The notes below the pieces were generated by a model, which did no database searches, had not been told where the DNA came from, and saw only the letters and a program-made list of their open reading frames with translations. Below are positions 1 through 13,442 of a DNA stretch of 64,000 nucleotides, piece by piece (position 1 is the stretch's first letter; the number at the start of each line of letters is the position of its first letter). Origin of the DNA: Loxodes magnus (lineage: Eukaryota > Ciliophora > Karyorelictea > Loxodida > Loxodidae); NCBI GenBank assembly GCA_946699065.1, contig CAMPDV010001780.1, forward strand, positions 1 through 64,000, read 5' to 3'. The translations under genes and the position numbers were made by a program.

Positions 1-1
1 G

Positions 2-2958
2 TAATTGATAGCAAGTTCGTTGATTGGTTTTCGAATACAAAATAAGTTCTGTCTATGAACTGAAATTAATAAAAAGAAGAAGGTTTTAGCTCTAAAAATT
101 AGAATTTAACTTTATTTATAAACTAAAATTTAAAATAAAGAGATATCTCTTATCCTAAATGCTAGCTTTGCATTTGTAGTTTTTGATAAAGAATTCTTTA
201 TTTCTTATTTTGGTTGATTTATCATACAAATATGGTTAAGTGGTTAGCTTTTAAAAGCCTCTTGCTATTTAAACATATAAGCATATAATAGTTCACTATT
301 ATTAATCTAAACTAAAATTTTAATAAAGTATATACTTATGAGATAATTACAGAGTGTTAAAATAAAGAGCTAAGTAACTTTTAAAACACATCAAAATATA
401 CTATTTTGCACTAGCTTACTTTAATAACCTTATATTAATTAGTTTATATCAAGAGGAACCATGTAAGCTATTTTTAATAATCTGCTTATTATTGATAAAT
501 ATAGTTCTTAGTCTGCTTAAATTAGCCTAATTAAGATTATTATGATGCTAAGCACTAAGCTAGTAAGTTTAATTGCTATAAATCATTTAACTATCTAAGC
601 TGTGAAGCTTGTTTATGCCTTTCTTTACTATTTTCACTTATTTGTGTTCATTATTTTTATGTATGCTGTTAGTCTTCTTTTAGAGAACTGGTATAAAAGG
701 AACTTGCTAAATTAGTAAAAAGCTCATGAGATATTAAATAATAACAGCATCTTAACTTATCAAGCACTTTCTAGTTTGCTAATGGATTTTAGGAATTAGT
801 TAATCTAAAGGACTAATAATCCTAGTTCTGGAAATAAAGCATTTAGTAATAATAAGGACTATAAGTATATAGTAATTAGTAAGCATTCATACTCTTTTAT
901 ATGCTTTATTACACCAAATATAATATGCATCTTACTAAGAATCTGTGAATCAGCATCTCAAGTCCTGCATTTATAGTAAGTCGTAGCGGTGTATAGGTTG
1001 TAGCTTGAAAGCTTTACCCATTTATTACCAGTTAGTAGAAGTACTAATAAGAACATTTCTTTTCAGCTTCCAACTAACAGATATTCAGACTAACTCTGCT
1101 AGTTACTGACTCTATATACTCATTTCCTCTGAGTTAAGCTAATAAAAATTCGTTCCAAAGAGTATAAGCAATTCGGTAGTAGCAGCAGTAAAAGCTATAA
1201 AAAGAAGAAGCCACTATGAAAATTTGTATTTAGTAGATAAAGAGGTAAAGAAGATTTCCCTACAGCTTAAATAATTAGATCTAAAAGGAAAATAAGAGAG
1301 CAGAAGAACAGGAAAGTCCATCACACTTTGTATAATAATACTTCATATCTACAAAATAAGATAATTGTAATAATAGTCACCAGACTTAGCCGCTATTCTT
1401 AATATGGAAAACTAGAAAAATCGATTTAGCTTGAACATGTAAATCAAAATCTTATATAAACGCAAAATCTTTAAGAAAAGTAATAGTAGTTAAAAGGCTA
1501 ATAGCAACCAAAAATGCTGACATATCAACTTGCTTATTACCAGAAATTACTTAACTAAGGATAAATATTTTCCTCTTAGGAAGTAAAAAGAATTGTAATT
1601 ACTACAGCAAACACTGAATTGATACAATTATCTGGAAATATTTTAGGGATCGAGCCTTATCATGCTATGCTAATACCCAATATAATTTAGCTCTGGCCAG
1701 ATTAATAATAAGAAAATCAATAGTATAAAAATAGTAACTAGCAAAAATCACATTTAGGTGTGGATATGTTGGGTTGTGCTAATGTGAATGTAAAGCAACA
1801 GTTTGAAGTACTAAATCAAAATTAAGAGATAAAATTGAAAGGAAGGGCAATCCGTACAAATAAGATATGCTTTTACGAAATTAGATTAGGAGAGAACACT
1901 GTTACATAAATAGTTTAGCATGATTTCTAATATATTTAGCGATTTTAGCCAAATAAATAAATATTAAAAAGTAAACTGATTAATTAGCTAAAACTAGAAA
2001 GAAAATGGCTAAGAAACTAAGAATTAATAAAGAGGAGGCTTAAAATATTTAAAATCTAATTTCAAGAAAATGAGATTAAAGAAGAAACAATTTTGAGAGA
2101 AAGGAATGCTAAATCAGCAATATAACTTAAAAATTTGAGAATTTTATAATACAGGATTTATAAAGGTCAGAGTAAATAAAGCAAGAAATGGATATGAGAC
2201 AAAATTGTTTAAAAAGATACGAAAAAGCAAAATAATTTTTTATAAAGTGGATAGCACGAGTCCTCGGCACTTCCAGATATTTGAAGAATAAATATCCATG
2301 TTCACAATTCTTCGACAAGGCATAAATCCAAATATATAAGTCCTGTCAAAAATTTGTAAAGGGTCAAAGTTGATGAGTCAAATATAATCCCCTAAGCAAT
2401 AATTCATAAGAAGCCTGAGCAAAATTGGCTAAATCTTAACTTCAAAATAGATGATCATTTAATAATGTCTCAACATTTGAACATTAATTATAACTTACAA
2501 AATTAAATAGCAAATGAATGGTTTGAGCCTTATTTAATCAGACTAAATTTGGAAAGATAGTAATCAAAGAATTTAAAAAGCATGCAACAAAATTATAGGA
2601 ATAGTGAACTTTTTTCAGCAAAATGCAAGTATAGAAAGTAGCTTCTTTTAGGTTTCTTTTTCTCACCTATTACATCCAACTTTTTTAAATTTTTTGTGTA
2701 CTTTCTGGATTTTCGTATCTATGGATTAGTTCGTTTAACTGACTTTTTTTCTATTTTCTTGCCACGACTATTTAGCCGTCGATTTAGGAATAAAAGCTTG
2801 TTTGTAATTTTTAGATGGAATAAAGAGTATGACTTTCCATTTGAGAAAACAACAAAAATAATGTATTTTTAGTATTATTTAAGCAGAGGGAGTGAACATA
2901 TTGACGATTATAGAAAAAATGAATAACTTGCTTTTCATTTCAATGATACATCATGTTT
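2..2958 (+). CDS. Large polytopic membrane protein with PAS-like segment, 5' end off the window
   Basis: Read with TAA/TAG=Q and TGA=W, one frame (codons starting at 2, 5, 8...) gives protein-like sequence from the left edge to about 2,958 with no frame change. Counting from the first codon, hydrophobic stretches likely to be membrane segments lie near residues 49-82, 177-195, 203-228 and 297-315. A lysine/serine-rich stretch follows near 385-410, then a Q/K/E-rich linker. A segment near 530-565 (VITTANTELIQLSGNILGIE, then an MLIPNI-like motif) resembles the start of the PAS folds found in large multi-membrane-span ciliate proteins. TGA falls at plausible tryptophans, for example near 1,214 and 2,282. 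The homologous tail sequence discussed below suggests the gene continues through 8,425. Family assignment is tentative; coding status is fairly secure from composition. A standard-code 63-codon frame on the other strand at 2,127-2,318 is a shadow. Confidence 0.6.
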
Positions 2959-5900
2959 CACACAAAAAATCCTTTTACTATAATAAAAATTCTAGAGATT
3001 ATTCAAAGATACGAAAGATCCCTGAAGACAAGAATCTTACTTAAATATAATTCCTGCTAATATTTTAAATTAATACATATATTATAAATTATAACTTGAA
3101 CAGATTTCAACATGTGTAGAACGAAATCATCAAAAATAAGGGAAAATAATATTTTCTCCTAAAAGTCATCGTATTATATAGAATCAAAGCTAGCATATCG
3201 ATTCAAATTTGTTTAAAAGTTAGCTTCTCTTACTCCTTTGTTTTCATGAAATGTTATTTTATTTACTTCGTAAGTTTCAAAAGCTTATCTAAGTAATAAT
3301 TTACATTACTGACTGAATTAATTGATAGTAAATCAAACTTAGATTAAAATAAAGACTATCATTGCTTCCAGAACATATAATCAGAAAAAAATTCTTGGTT
3401 ATTTAAAAAGAATAGTAATAGTCTAAGATTTAGAAGCAAAAGGTTTCTAATATAATTATAACTTGATACAAACTTTTCGAAAGATATAGGTAAATTTGGT
3501 ATATTTTAAATGAATAATCTATATGGCTATAATAAGTTTTAAATGAGGCATATCAGCTAAAATATAATATAAGAACATAGTTTAAGAGATAGCTTCTTAT
3601 AAGTGCTGAACTTAATTAAAGCTTGTATTTTTCGTTTTCTAAATGCTTTAAAATAATCCAGGTTTTTCGTTGTCGATTTTTTACCTTATCTTAAAAAATT
3701 TAGCTGCTTACTAAATTTTTTCCTCATTTACCTTAGTTAACTAATTTCTAAGTATCTTCTCCCTTCTTCCTTCTACTCTTAATCTCTTCATCAAAAAAAG
3801 CAAATTTCTTCTACTAAAGTAAGATGTATCTATTCAGTACACATTTATGGTAGAAAATAGGGTTATTATTAAATTATTAGTCTCTTTAAAGTTTGAACTA
3901 CTTAATCTCTGCAGATCTTGATTAATTTTGATAGTTTAAGATAAATTTCGATCAAAATTTTTAAATTTTACCCTATAAATGGAATTAAGCTCTGAAAACC
4001 TAAAATACTTAGCTTCTAAAGTATTTTCTGATTAAGTGCAAAAGATAGTAAGATAATATCATTAAGTACTAGTATAGTTTGAATAAGTATTGGTAAGGCT
4101 TTTGATAGTGAGAAAATGAATTTAGGACAAATCTGCAGAAATGTTACCAAATTTTATTATTCGACACTAAGATTTTGGCATTTAAACGTTTTTTGACTAA
4201 TGAATTCACAGAACTTAAGGAAGTAAGAGATTTATATCCTCATTTTAACATAGAACAGATAGATAATGAAGTTAAATTTATTTAGAGAGAAGAGATTATA
4301 AAAGAGAAAGAACTATAAATAGCTAAGGCAATATGCGGAAGTGTAGTAAGAAAATATCCTAGAGTATAGAAAAATAGAAGAATTCAACTTCTTTTTATAT
4401 TTTGACATGAAAGCCTTTCCACTTAGTTAAGCTAGGAATGTTTAAAATTTAATGGCTTTGACCCGATTCATTAAATTGTTCGCCTGAAATACTAGAAGCA
4501 TATTCTCTATCTATGATATCTTTTAACTTTCAGATATTTGAAATATGGTAAACTCTTAATAGAAAAAGAATGTTACAAAAATCAAAATTGGAAGTTATTT
4601 CCGAAAGAGCTGCTTAAGTTCGTAAGCTTTAATAATATAGGATGAATTTGCAAATTTAGCTATATTTCTAAACGGTATATGTGAATATCTAATTGGTTGC
4701 TTAAAAATAAATCCAGGGTATAAAAATCCTAAAATCTACCTCTTAATATTAAGGATTCTTCTTTAAATCCTTAGAAAGTGGTCTAATGAAAGCAACACAA
4801 CAGTCTAGAATAAAAAAATTTCTTATTAGAAGACCAAGCTTCGCTCAAAAGAATAAAAAGACAGATAATTCATCAGATGAAGAACAAAACTTTGAAGAGC
4901 TCGTATGGGAACTAAAAGTACCTCTAATAAAAGGAAAGATTGCGAACCAGTAGTAATTTTTAGCAAGGTGAAACTCCCTAAGCCTTAGTTAGAGCGGTAA
5001 AGATTCGTTATGTTTTATGGTAAGATCTATATACTTTCGATCATGTATTTAATATCAAGTTCTCTAACTCCTTGAATTACCTACGCATAGTTTTTGTGTT
5101 TTATTTCTTACTATCACTTTCCTTTAGGAGAGTTATAGGAAGTAAAAATTTTATTTTCTATTTAGTGGTAAAATTTAATGGAGATTTTCAGCACTCTGCT
5201 TAGGAAGATGGAGATTAGTTTCATATCTGAATTTTAGCTAGATTTATTTATCGTATATTGAGGATTTGTTCTTTCATGCAAGAATAAGAAGTAAAAGTTC
5301 TATTACCTTGAGAAAGCGAAGCAAGCAAAATAAATTTAAGCTGAGCTAAAGTTTATAAAGCAGCATTACTTCATGCTCTATATATAAGAGCCTTCTCATA
5401 ATTAAAATATGTAGAGTAAGTTAACTTGTCCTATAATAAGCTCTTACTTAAACTACTTATTATCATTAGTTAGTCAAGCTTCCTTTTAAAGCTATAAGAT
5501 TATTTAATATTATTAAATTGGTTTTAGGGTAATAGGAAAAAAGAAAATTAAGTTCTCCTCTTATGACAGGGCAAAATAATCAGCCCAGGAATTAGAATAG
5601 TTAGACAGAAGAATAGAAAAAACATCTAACAAGCCTGTAGTTCTGCCTGTCTTTGAAAAAAGCGTTACATTGCTTATAAGCACTAAGTCAAGTGGATTTA
5701 AAGTTATTTAATTTGTTTCTCAAGGATGGTAGCAGTTTGAAAATGAAATCCCGAATCAGTTGTAGAAAGTTAGCTTGCTCATACACGCATTGACAGATTA
5801 AAAAGTAAAAAAGAAGTTAAGTTAGCTGAAATAGATAGCACAAACTGAGTCTCAATTTATACTAAATGAAGTTGTAAGGGAAGATAAAATCACTTAGCGG

Positions 5901-7910
5901 TACTGGATAAATCTATAAATTTTGGAGAAAGCAAATCGCTAATAGCTTTAGTCGCTCCCTTTGAATCTGTGATAGTTAAGCTTATTTATTAGGATAATTA
6001 GCAAGCCAGAAGACCTATTTCTAAAAAGTCCTGAGAAGCTTAAAACGTAGTTTGCAGAAATGAAGGAATGTTTATCATACTGATGCTGATGTTTGAGATA
6101 TTTGAATTGAAATTGAGGAAAGTTTAATGTTTAAAAAAATGTTTAAGCCAGCAAAAATTGACTAGGCTAATTCTAGCCAAACTAGAACAGCAAATCAGAT
6201 CCTTATATGCTAAAGAATAGTATGCAACTATTATTCCAATGAAGTTGATACAAAATAAAATAAATTTTGAAGTATGAAAAATTTGATAATGATCAACTAA
6301 AAGATGCTCTAAAACATAATTTATAAAAATACTAATAGAGCTCACAACTAAATCAGTTAAATCTAGGTAATTTAAACTAGATATCGTAGAAATCTGGTAA
6401 GAGACATCGAATAAAAGATCTTATTTTAAGAATAGTCAGTAATTCTATGCTTGAACATAGAATATATGTTAGTGGACAAAAAATTGATGAGATAGATCTT
6501 AAAAAAATGCAAAATCGAAGAAATATCTCCTAAGTAGTTTAAAACGCAAAATATCTAAACGGCAATATCTAAAAAGTAATTATCACAATCGCTAATTGAA
6601 CAGTCGAAATTAAAGGTTCATATAAAAAATGGTCTTTATTATTAAAATAAAAATACTATACAAAAATTTGAAGCAATGGGTAAAAACTGTATGACAGAAA
6701 GTGCAACACAGAGAACAGCCGAAATAAGTAGCAAAATAGCATTCAGTAAGTTACTAAGACAATAAATTTATAAATGTAAAGCAATTATAATTGAATTAAA
6801 TATCTTTTATTAGCTTTAAGTAATTTTATCTTTATATCTGCAAGTATAATATTAAAAAAAGCTATAAGCAATTATAGTGAATTATTTAAGGATGAATTAT
6901 GGAAAGAGGTCCAAATAATAAGCCTTTAGCTTAGAAAATATATTATTTTAAGATGAGACAACAGAACATAGCCAAACGAAATTATAGCTTAATTAGAAAA
7001 ACAGAGTTAAAGATTTAGTTTGAACAGGTAAAATATCCATGGAAGAAAGAGCTAATTATATATAGCCTAGATTAAGTTGACTGTTTAATCAATGGAAATT
7101 AAAAAATTAAGCCAAGAGAATAGAAGCTAAAAGATTAATGTTTTAACCCTAAATATCTACTAAAGATTCATAAAATAGCGATGTAAAAATAAAGATATAG
7201 AAAAAGAGATTTAAGAAATCTAATAATTTTTAAAGAAGAAATAAATATTTTTTGTACTAGCAAAGCTAAAAGAATAGTTTTAGTATTCAGGATTAGAGTA
7301 GTAATAAGAGAATTCAATTAATAGCAAAAATATAAAAAGATATTCAATAATTAGAATGATTGCTAAGACAAAAATAATAGATAGAAGATATTCTTAGTTG
7401 GAAATTCAAAGTAATAAATTAATCATTATAATAGAGTAAAAGATTCTGATCATTCTGTGTAATAACAACCTCAAAACTAGTAAAGTATGAGAAAAACAAA
7501 ATATTCAAAAAGATCAAGATAACTTAAGCAAATAAATAGATTAAAGAAATTTTTAAGAAGACTTTATTGAGATGGTATAGAAGTTGAGAAAAATGTTCAA
7601 GATTAATTTATAGAAGTTGAGATACAATTATTAATTATTTTAGCAGAATATGTTTTAGTTAATAGCATAAAAAAGTTTTATAAAGCTAATAAATTAAATC
7701 TCTAATTCTATTTTGCTTAGTATATTATCAATTGTATAAGTTAGAACTCAATAAGTCTGAATATATTTTAATTATTTGACTTCAATAGTTTCTTAATAAT
7801 AATACGCGTTTTAATTATATTCATTTGAACATATAGCTTTTATAAAATGTAATAATGTTTTTATGGATTTTTTAATACTAAAGATTTAGTTAATTAATAG
7901 TCAAGATAGG
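2959..7910 (+). repeat. Left arm of long inverted repeat IR2
   Basis: This arm is clearly similar to the reverse complement of 51,620-55,853. Matching landmarks are the stretch near 2,965 with about 55,845, the ELKEVRDLY-coding stretch near 4,211 with about 55,180, and the stretch near 6,130 with about 53,280. Divergence is moderate and indels are frequent. Bases about 3,150-3,715 of the left arm are missing from the right arm. Similarity stops at about 2,959 inside the upstream reading frame, so the right arm looks like an inverted partial copy of this gene. Confidence 0.8.
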
Positions 7911-8425
7911 AATTAGCTCAAAACCCGGAAATGTAGCAGATTTAAGGAAAAATATTTTTAGACAGAGTAGATTGCGAGGGAAATTTAAAATAATAGAAAC
8001 TGTAAGCCTGAACAATACTAAACACTCAATGATACTTTGAAATAAAAGCAATCTATAAAAAAATATATTCCCTACCAAAGAGTAACGATATGCTGTAAGT
8101 TGCCAGAAATTGAAAGTACTAAGTTGCTACTAATTTAAGCAAAAGTAAAGATAATAATAGAAAATTAATGGGAAGATATATTTAAAATTTACTGGAATTA
8201 AGAAGATTTGCTTTACTGGAAATAATACTTCAAGTAAATAAAGAATCTTCCTATATCTGAAAGGCAGCTAATAATTTCAATTAAAAATTATTGGAATTTG
8301 ACCAAAGGAAAAAATAATGAAAAATAAATCTTAAATCATTGAGATCATAGTGAAGATTCAATAAAATTTGAGGTGAAAAATATTTTTAAACATTAAATTT
8401 ATATATGATAAACTAAAAAAGATGA
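2959..8425 (+). CDS. 3' part of the large membrane-protein gene, possibly a pseudogene
   Basis: This stretch continues the upstream gene. Convincing protein sequence is present but the best frame changes along it. One frame reads well near 4,200 (ELKEVRDLYPHF). Another reads well from about 4,905 through 5,631 (KPVVLPVFEKSVTLLIS) to 8,425, with a glutamine-rich coiled-coil region around 7,200-7,400 and a tail around 8,193 (WNQEDLLYW). That tail motif recurs near 26,840 and, inverted, near 62,240, which supports coding. Comparison with the inverted copy at 51,620-55,853 shows single-base indels in both copies; near 7,085 the right copy reads through in one frame and the left does not. So both may be decaying, or unrecognised introns exist. 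The candidate stop is TGA at 8,423, where similarity between copies also fades. Function unknown. Confidence 0.45.
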
Positions 8426-8559
8426 CACTACAATAATAATTATGTAATATTATCTTAAATTTGATTTTTCTTTCTCTATAATTAAAATATATACTTTATT
8501 ATAATTATATTTTGCTATTAATTCTTTAATTAAAATAATTCTTTTTTAGCTTTTTTAGA

Positions 8560-9140
8560 TAATCTCAGTTCTTTTTAATTAATTAAATAATTAAAAATAG
8601 TTTTGCAGTTGTTCATAACCGCTGCTCAAAGAAGTTTATAAATTTGTGAGAAAGTCGTTCTTGAATATCATAAAGTTTTCTTCTTTAAGGTCCTGTTTAA
8701 TATAATCACAGCAGTTGTTAATTTTCTTTTCTTCTATAGATTTATTTTTCTTGACTGCAATAAAGTTGCTCTTTTTTTCATTTATCCTAGATTCAATAAT
8801 GTTTTTTTAATTTTAAGAATTTTCAGCAATTTCTATATAAATTTTATTAGCTACTACAGTAGTAGCAATGTTTCCTTTTCCTTATTTCCATTTTTCACTA
8901 TTATTATTCATTGCTTTCTTTTTTTATTTCCATGTTTTTAAGTTGGGAGTTAAGGTTTTAACTTTGAAGAATGTTTTCAAGCTGTTAATTTTAGTCCTAT
9001 ATTCTTTAGACTTGAGAGCTTGTCTGGCTCAGCTGTTCACGCTGATAGTTTCAGAGTGCGCTGATTTCTCTTTCCTAATTGTTCAGTCTTAGGAAAATAG
9101 AATCTAAGAATCCTCCAGTCACTAATTTTTAAGTTCTTTT
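8560..9140 (-). pseudogene. CCHC zinc-knuckle (gag-like) protein remnant
   Basis: On the minus strand a glutamine/glutamate-rich, coiled-coil-like stretch is followed by a zinc-knuckle-like motif at 8,826-8,867. It reads C-Y-Y-C-S-S-Q-Q-N-L-Y-R-N-C. The spacing is that of CX2CX4HX4C, but the histidine is replaced by asparagine. Sibling motifs with the histidine intact occur at 10,549, 13,909, 19,702 and 62,948. CCHC knuckles bind nucleic acid in retroelement gag/ORF1-type proteins; that role is inferred from the family. A standard-code 74-codon frame at 8,868-9,092 on the plus strand is a shadow. Loss of the ligand suggests decay. Confidence 0.5.
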
Positions 9141-9224
9141 TAAAGAAATAATTTTATATGCTAATTCTAATTTTCCTTTTTTATTTTAGTTGTTATATAA
9201 ATGGCGTGCAGTATAAAATAAGAA

Positions 9225-11580
9225 TAAGAAAGTGATAAGTTAAATTAAGCGCCATAAAAATGAAAAAAGATGAAAAACTGATATAAATTCAAGAGAGAGA
9301 ATAGAATATCTCAAAAAGAAGTATTTGAAAAAGACTCAGTATAAATAGACGAAAAATGCAGTACTGCAAGGAAAATAATAATATATGAAAACAATACAGA
9401 CCTTGATAAAACTTATGATAAGAGAATAATATAGAAAATGGAATATGTTAAATTATCTGCGAATAACTGAAACTGAAGTATATAAATAGAAAATATAGGA
9501 AAACTAACAGATAAATCTTAGTAAAAATTTTTCGCATAAAAAAAGGTATGGCATTTATCCACGTAATGTTTCAAGTAAAAAAGATTCTAGTCATATTTAG
9601 AAGCTATAGATGCACTGAGAAGATTAAAGAACTGACAATATGATATGAATTTACAGGCTTTGGAAAAATGATAGAACAAGCAAGTTATTAGATTTAATGT
9701 TCCAGAAAAACCAGAGGAATACAACTTTGAAACCTATTGATTAATAAATACTTCTACAATCTCTAATTTGTAAAAATAAAGCAATGATAATGTCACATTA
9801 ATATTTTATTATTAAAATGTCAGAAGAAATTAGAAAATATTTCTTTCAAAAAAAGAAGCATAAGGCTAATTTAAAAGTCAGAAAATAACACTCAATACTG
9901 AGACTACCATTGAAACGGAGCACTAAAGTAAGTTAAAGCTGTATTACAATAAGAGAACTCTGATCTTTCTGAGGTTGAATAATTGAGAATATAACATTTA
10001 TTTAAATAGAACTAAATTCGCAAGAATTAAAAAAATGGAAAGCAAGCAAAAGAAAATTGAAGCAAAGAAAGTTAGGAAACTTGTACAAAAAAAATATAAT
10101 GTAAAATAAAGAACTTACTAACCCTGACTCTCCTCCATTAGCAAAAGGAAAACGCCTTTAAGGGAATACTGAGGAGCAAGAATTTGATACAATCGAATCG
10201 TTAAATAATAAATTTGACTTAAAAAGAAAAATGTCTAAAAGCAGGATGAAATAATATTTAATTTCGCGGAAAAGATAAGAGAAATCCTAAATACAAATCA
10301 AGGGCGGAAAGAAGCTGCTTAAGAAACCAACTGATACAAAGTCAAGTAGTTACTAAATAACAACTCTGACTATAATCTTAATCTAGATCGAACAAAGTTG
10401 ACATAATGGATATTGAATTAGGTTAATAAACATAGAAAAATTAAAATTAATAAAAATAATAATAAAATAGAACCTAATAAATAGAATAGAAAAGATAGAA
10501 AATCACTTATACCCAGAATTAAAGTCTAAAATCATCAAAAATAGAAGATGCTGATTCTGTCACTCAAAGAACCATTTACTGAAAACTTGCTAAAGCTTTA
10601 AGCAGCTAAAGAGAAAGGAAGAATAAATAACGTGAATAGAACTTGCAAGGTTATATGTAATTCCTGATGGAGTATTAAAGAAGATTTTCAACGGATCAAG
10701 GAGATTATCATAATGACTACTATCCACACAAAAAACTTGGTCGTGGCTACACCACGTTAAAAAACTGGCAGCGAGAACCTGGCTTAGATTTAAGAGCGAA
10801 AATTTTTTTGAATTTTAGTTTATCATTATTATTACCCTCCCCATTTGCAAGAATAAACTAATAAAATTTAATAATTTACAAGAACTTATAAGCACTTCAG
10901 CAACAAGAAAAAGTGACTAAGGTGTTTTTGTAAGAGAGATGTATAAATATAAACTAAACAAATAATAAAACCAAAACTAAACTATCTTATGAAACTGAAA
11001 AAAAATTAAAGCATCTTCATAGAATAAGTTTAACAGTAGCTTGCATTAATTGTATCTTAATTTTTTCAAAGAGATAGAAGTTGATAGTATGTTAATTGAG
11101 AAAATAAAATATGTCAATGATTTAGTAGAAAGAAATAAAACTACTATTTTGGATTATATAAATATCGCTAAAGAAAATGCTAAAAATTCCTAAAATTCAA
11201 TATTAATTAAAAAATTAAAAAAGCCAACCAATATTATAAAATGGCACTTAAAAAATAAAATAAAACAAGAAAATTATAATGCAATGGAATGCAAGAAATT
11301 ACAAAGAAAAATATGTTAATTTATTTTAAATTTAAATAGTTGATAAGAGAGCTAAAAAGGATACTAAATCAATTATTTAAGAGGCTTTAAAAATTTTTTA
11401 TTAAATTCAAAGAGTTAAATAGGAAGGCGTTTAAATACTTATTAATCTCAAAATTTTTCGCGAAGTTATCTTAATTATAAGTTTAATTCATAATAATTTA
11501 TTATTTTTGTAATTTCAAATATTGGATGACGAAGCAAAGCTTTCTTATCTGAAGAATTTATTTTATAAAATAAAAAAATT
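9225..11580 (+). CDS. CCHC zinc-knuckle protein, gag/ORF1-like
   Basis: One frame (codons starting at positions 1 mod 3) reads as protein across most of the region. A proline/serine motif followed by GK (NPDSPPLAKGK) lies near 10,118 and resembles SES.SSS.GK motifs in three related copies. A basic and coiled stretch follows. A perfect CX2CX4HX4C knuckle sits at 10,549-10,590 (C-W-F-C-H-S-K-N-H-L-L-K-T-C), with its tryptophan encoded by TGA. Just after it comes a compact helical segment (about 10,610-10,700) that could be helix-turn-helix. Sequence at 10,738-10,790 is similar to the GHGIHP-coding part of the copies at 29,954 and 62,690, but in a shifted frame. By family this is a nucleic-acid-binding protein of a retroelement. 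Start and stop are not determined; the 3' limit is set by the SINE beginning near 11,610. Confidence 0.55.
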
Positions 11581-11609
11581 AATTTATGTTGAAAAGAAGC
11601 AGAAGATAA

Positions 11610-11983
11610 AATTTATTATATATATATAATTTAAATAGGTTGGAAAGCCCTTTCCTTCGGATGCTGCTTGGAGGCCCAGCAAGGCAACAAAAAAATTAGC
11701 GTGGACGGAGAACAAATCGGAGGAAGACAAACCAATGATAAGAGAAAGAAGATGTGATAAACTGGAGAACTCTAAATGCCTGGAGGAAACTTTCTTCATC
11801 ATAGATCGGGAAAATGTACTAAATTCGCATAATTGCATCCTATGCTTTGGAAGGAAAAATTACAGGGACGTACTGCAGGAAGAGAGACATAAATTTTTTT
11901 TTCTACATTAAATAAAATTAATTTAAAGAGGTGCGCACCAACGAGAGTGCTACGCGCTCTATAATCAAATTTATTTATTTATC
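11610..11983 (+). mobile_element. SINE-like element, family D
   Basis: The body begins after a (TA)n run near 11,620 and has a markedly higher GC content than its flanks. An early stretch (AAAGCCCTTTCC) can fold into a small hairpin. The element ends in the shared tail: a stem-loop at about 11,930-11,963 (GAGGTGCGCACC..GTGCTACGCGCTCT), ATAATC and TTTATTTATTTAT. This body occurs only once in the window, but the tail is the one used by families A, B and C. A standard-code 84-codon frame on the opposite strand is a shadow of this GC-richer body. Confidence 0.7.
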
Positions 11984-13440
11984 AGAGGTCTTTTATTTAT
12001 CTGTCATTATTTTATGCATTAAAAATAATATTTTTTTATATTTTTATTCTCAAGAATTATTAAAAAAATTCTAAACAATTTTTTATTTATCTATATTTTA
12101 GTTTTTTATAATTTTTAATATTTCCAATCTATTTTTTAGTTTAGATAAATTAAAAGAATAATCTAATTTATTTATTAATCATTTTTGCACTTTATTATGT
12201 TTTTATTCTCCATTTTAACCTTATTTATTACTTAATGCAAATTTAAACAGTTTATTTACATTTAAGTTCTTTTAATGTAAATTTTTCATTTTTTAAATGG
12301 ATTTTTATACTAAATTTTTCATTAATTTGTAGTTGATCAAATATTAAAACTAAATTATAGAAATACATATAAATTAAGAAAGAACTAATAGAATATAATT
12401 AAATACTAATAAAAAATGGCCAATTAGCAGAAAATAATTTATAGAAATAGACAAATTAATAAAGAAAAGCTAAGTTATTTCAAAAAAGAATACAATGAAA
12501 TAGTATTAGATGATAAGCAGTCGTAATAAAAACAATGAAAATATTTAGAAAAGTTTTATTTAAAAATACTTCAAATATTTAAAAATGCAAGAAGAAATAT
12601 TAATAAGGTTATATAATGATTAAATACTATAAAACATATAGCTTTTAAGCGAGCACTATATCTAATTAAATTAAAAAAATGTAGTTTAAATTAATTAATT
12701 TATGCTTATATTTAAATAGTTTATTTTTCTGTTATCAATAAATACTTATACAGTCTATATATTTATTTTTAAGTTAAAATTTAAATTTTGCGTTTATTTT
12801 TTCATTATATTTGATTTATTTTAAATTTTTTTAAATTAGGATTTCTTTTTATTTTTTGGATTTTCCTAACCTTATTTAATTTCTTTAAACCGCAAAAAAT
12901 TTTAAAGATTTTTTTAATTAGTTTTTAACTATATACAATTTAGATTCTTTTTTAAGTTACTACTAATAAAAATCTTTTAATTTAATTTATTTATTAAAAA
13001 AAATATAATTTTCCGATTTTTCCTTTTATTTACTATCTTCAATTAATTTTAATTTTTTAATTTTAGGAACATTTATTATTAATATTAAAATTTAACTTTT
13101 TGTTTCTTTTTAATTCTTTTTTTATTAATTTTAGTTTAATTTTATTTTATTTAATTTTTTAATATTGTTAAAATTATTTAAGATTATTATTAACTGCTAA
13201 AATTTATCTATTTTTATTTATATTTTTATTTATATTTTTATTATTATTAATATTATTATAAACTAAATGTAAATTAAGAGTTTGTTTTCTCTGGATTTTC
13301 AATCAGGTATATGCTGTACAATTTTTACTTGGATGGTTACCCCTATGAATATTCAAACGAGAGTATCGGAATCTTTTATTTGTATGCACCTTGTTTTTTT
13401 ATTCAAAGTTTGTTCATTTGCCTTCTCATTCTTTCTTGTA
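11984..13440. other. AT-rich intergenic stretch
   Basis: Mostly homopolymer-rich A/T with (TTTATTTA)-like runs, especially near 13,200-13,260. I see no motif or structured repeat. Reading frames under the reassigned code are low-complexity and not convincing. Confidence 0.6.
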
Positions 13441-13442
13441 CT

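Noticed and set aside
2127-2318. Short standard-code frames (60-92 codons) across the window as genes
   Set aside because: They mostly overlap better plus- or minus-strand sequence read with the reassigned code, or structured repeats, and have biased hydrophobic composition typical of antisense AT-rich DNA.
2-8425. A single uninterrupted frame as proof of one 2,808-codon gene
   Set aside because: With no dependable stops every frame is open; beyond about 4,800 a different frame is more protein-like, so continuity was not used as evidence.
12000-13260. Telomeric or centromeric repeat
   Set aside because: The (TTTATTTA)-like runs are irregular and short; no higher-order array.
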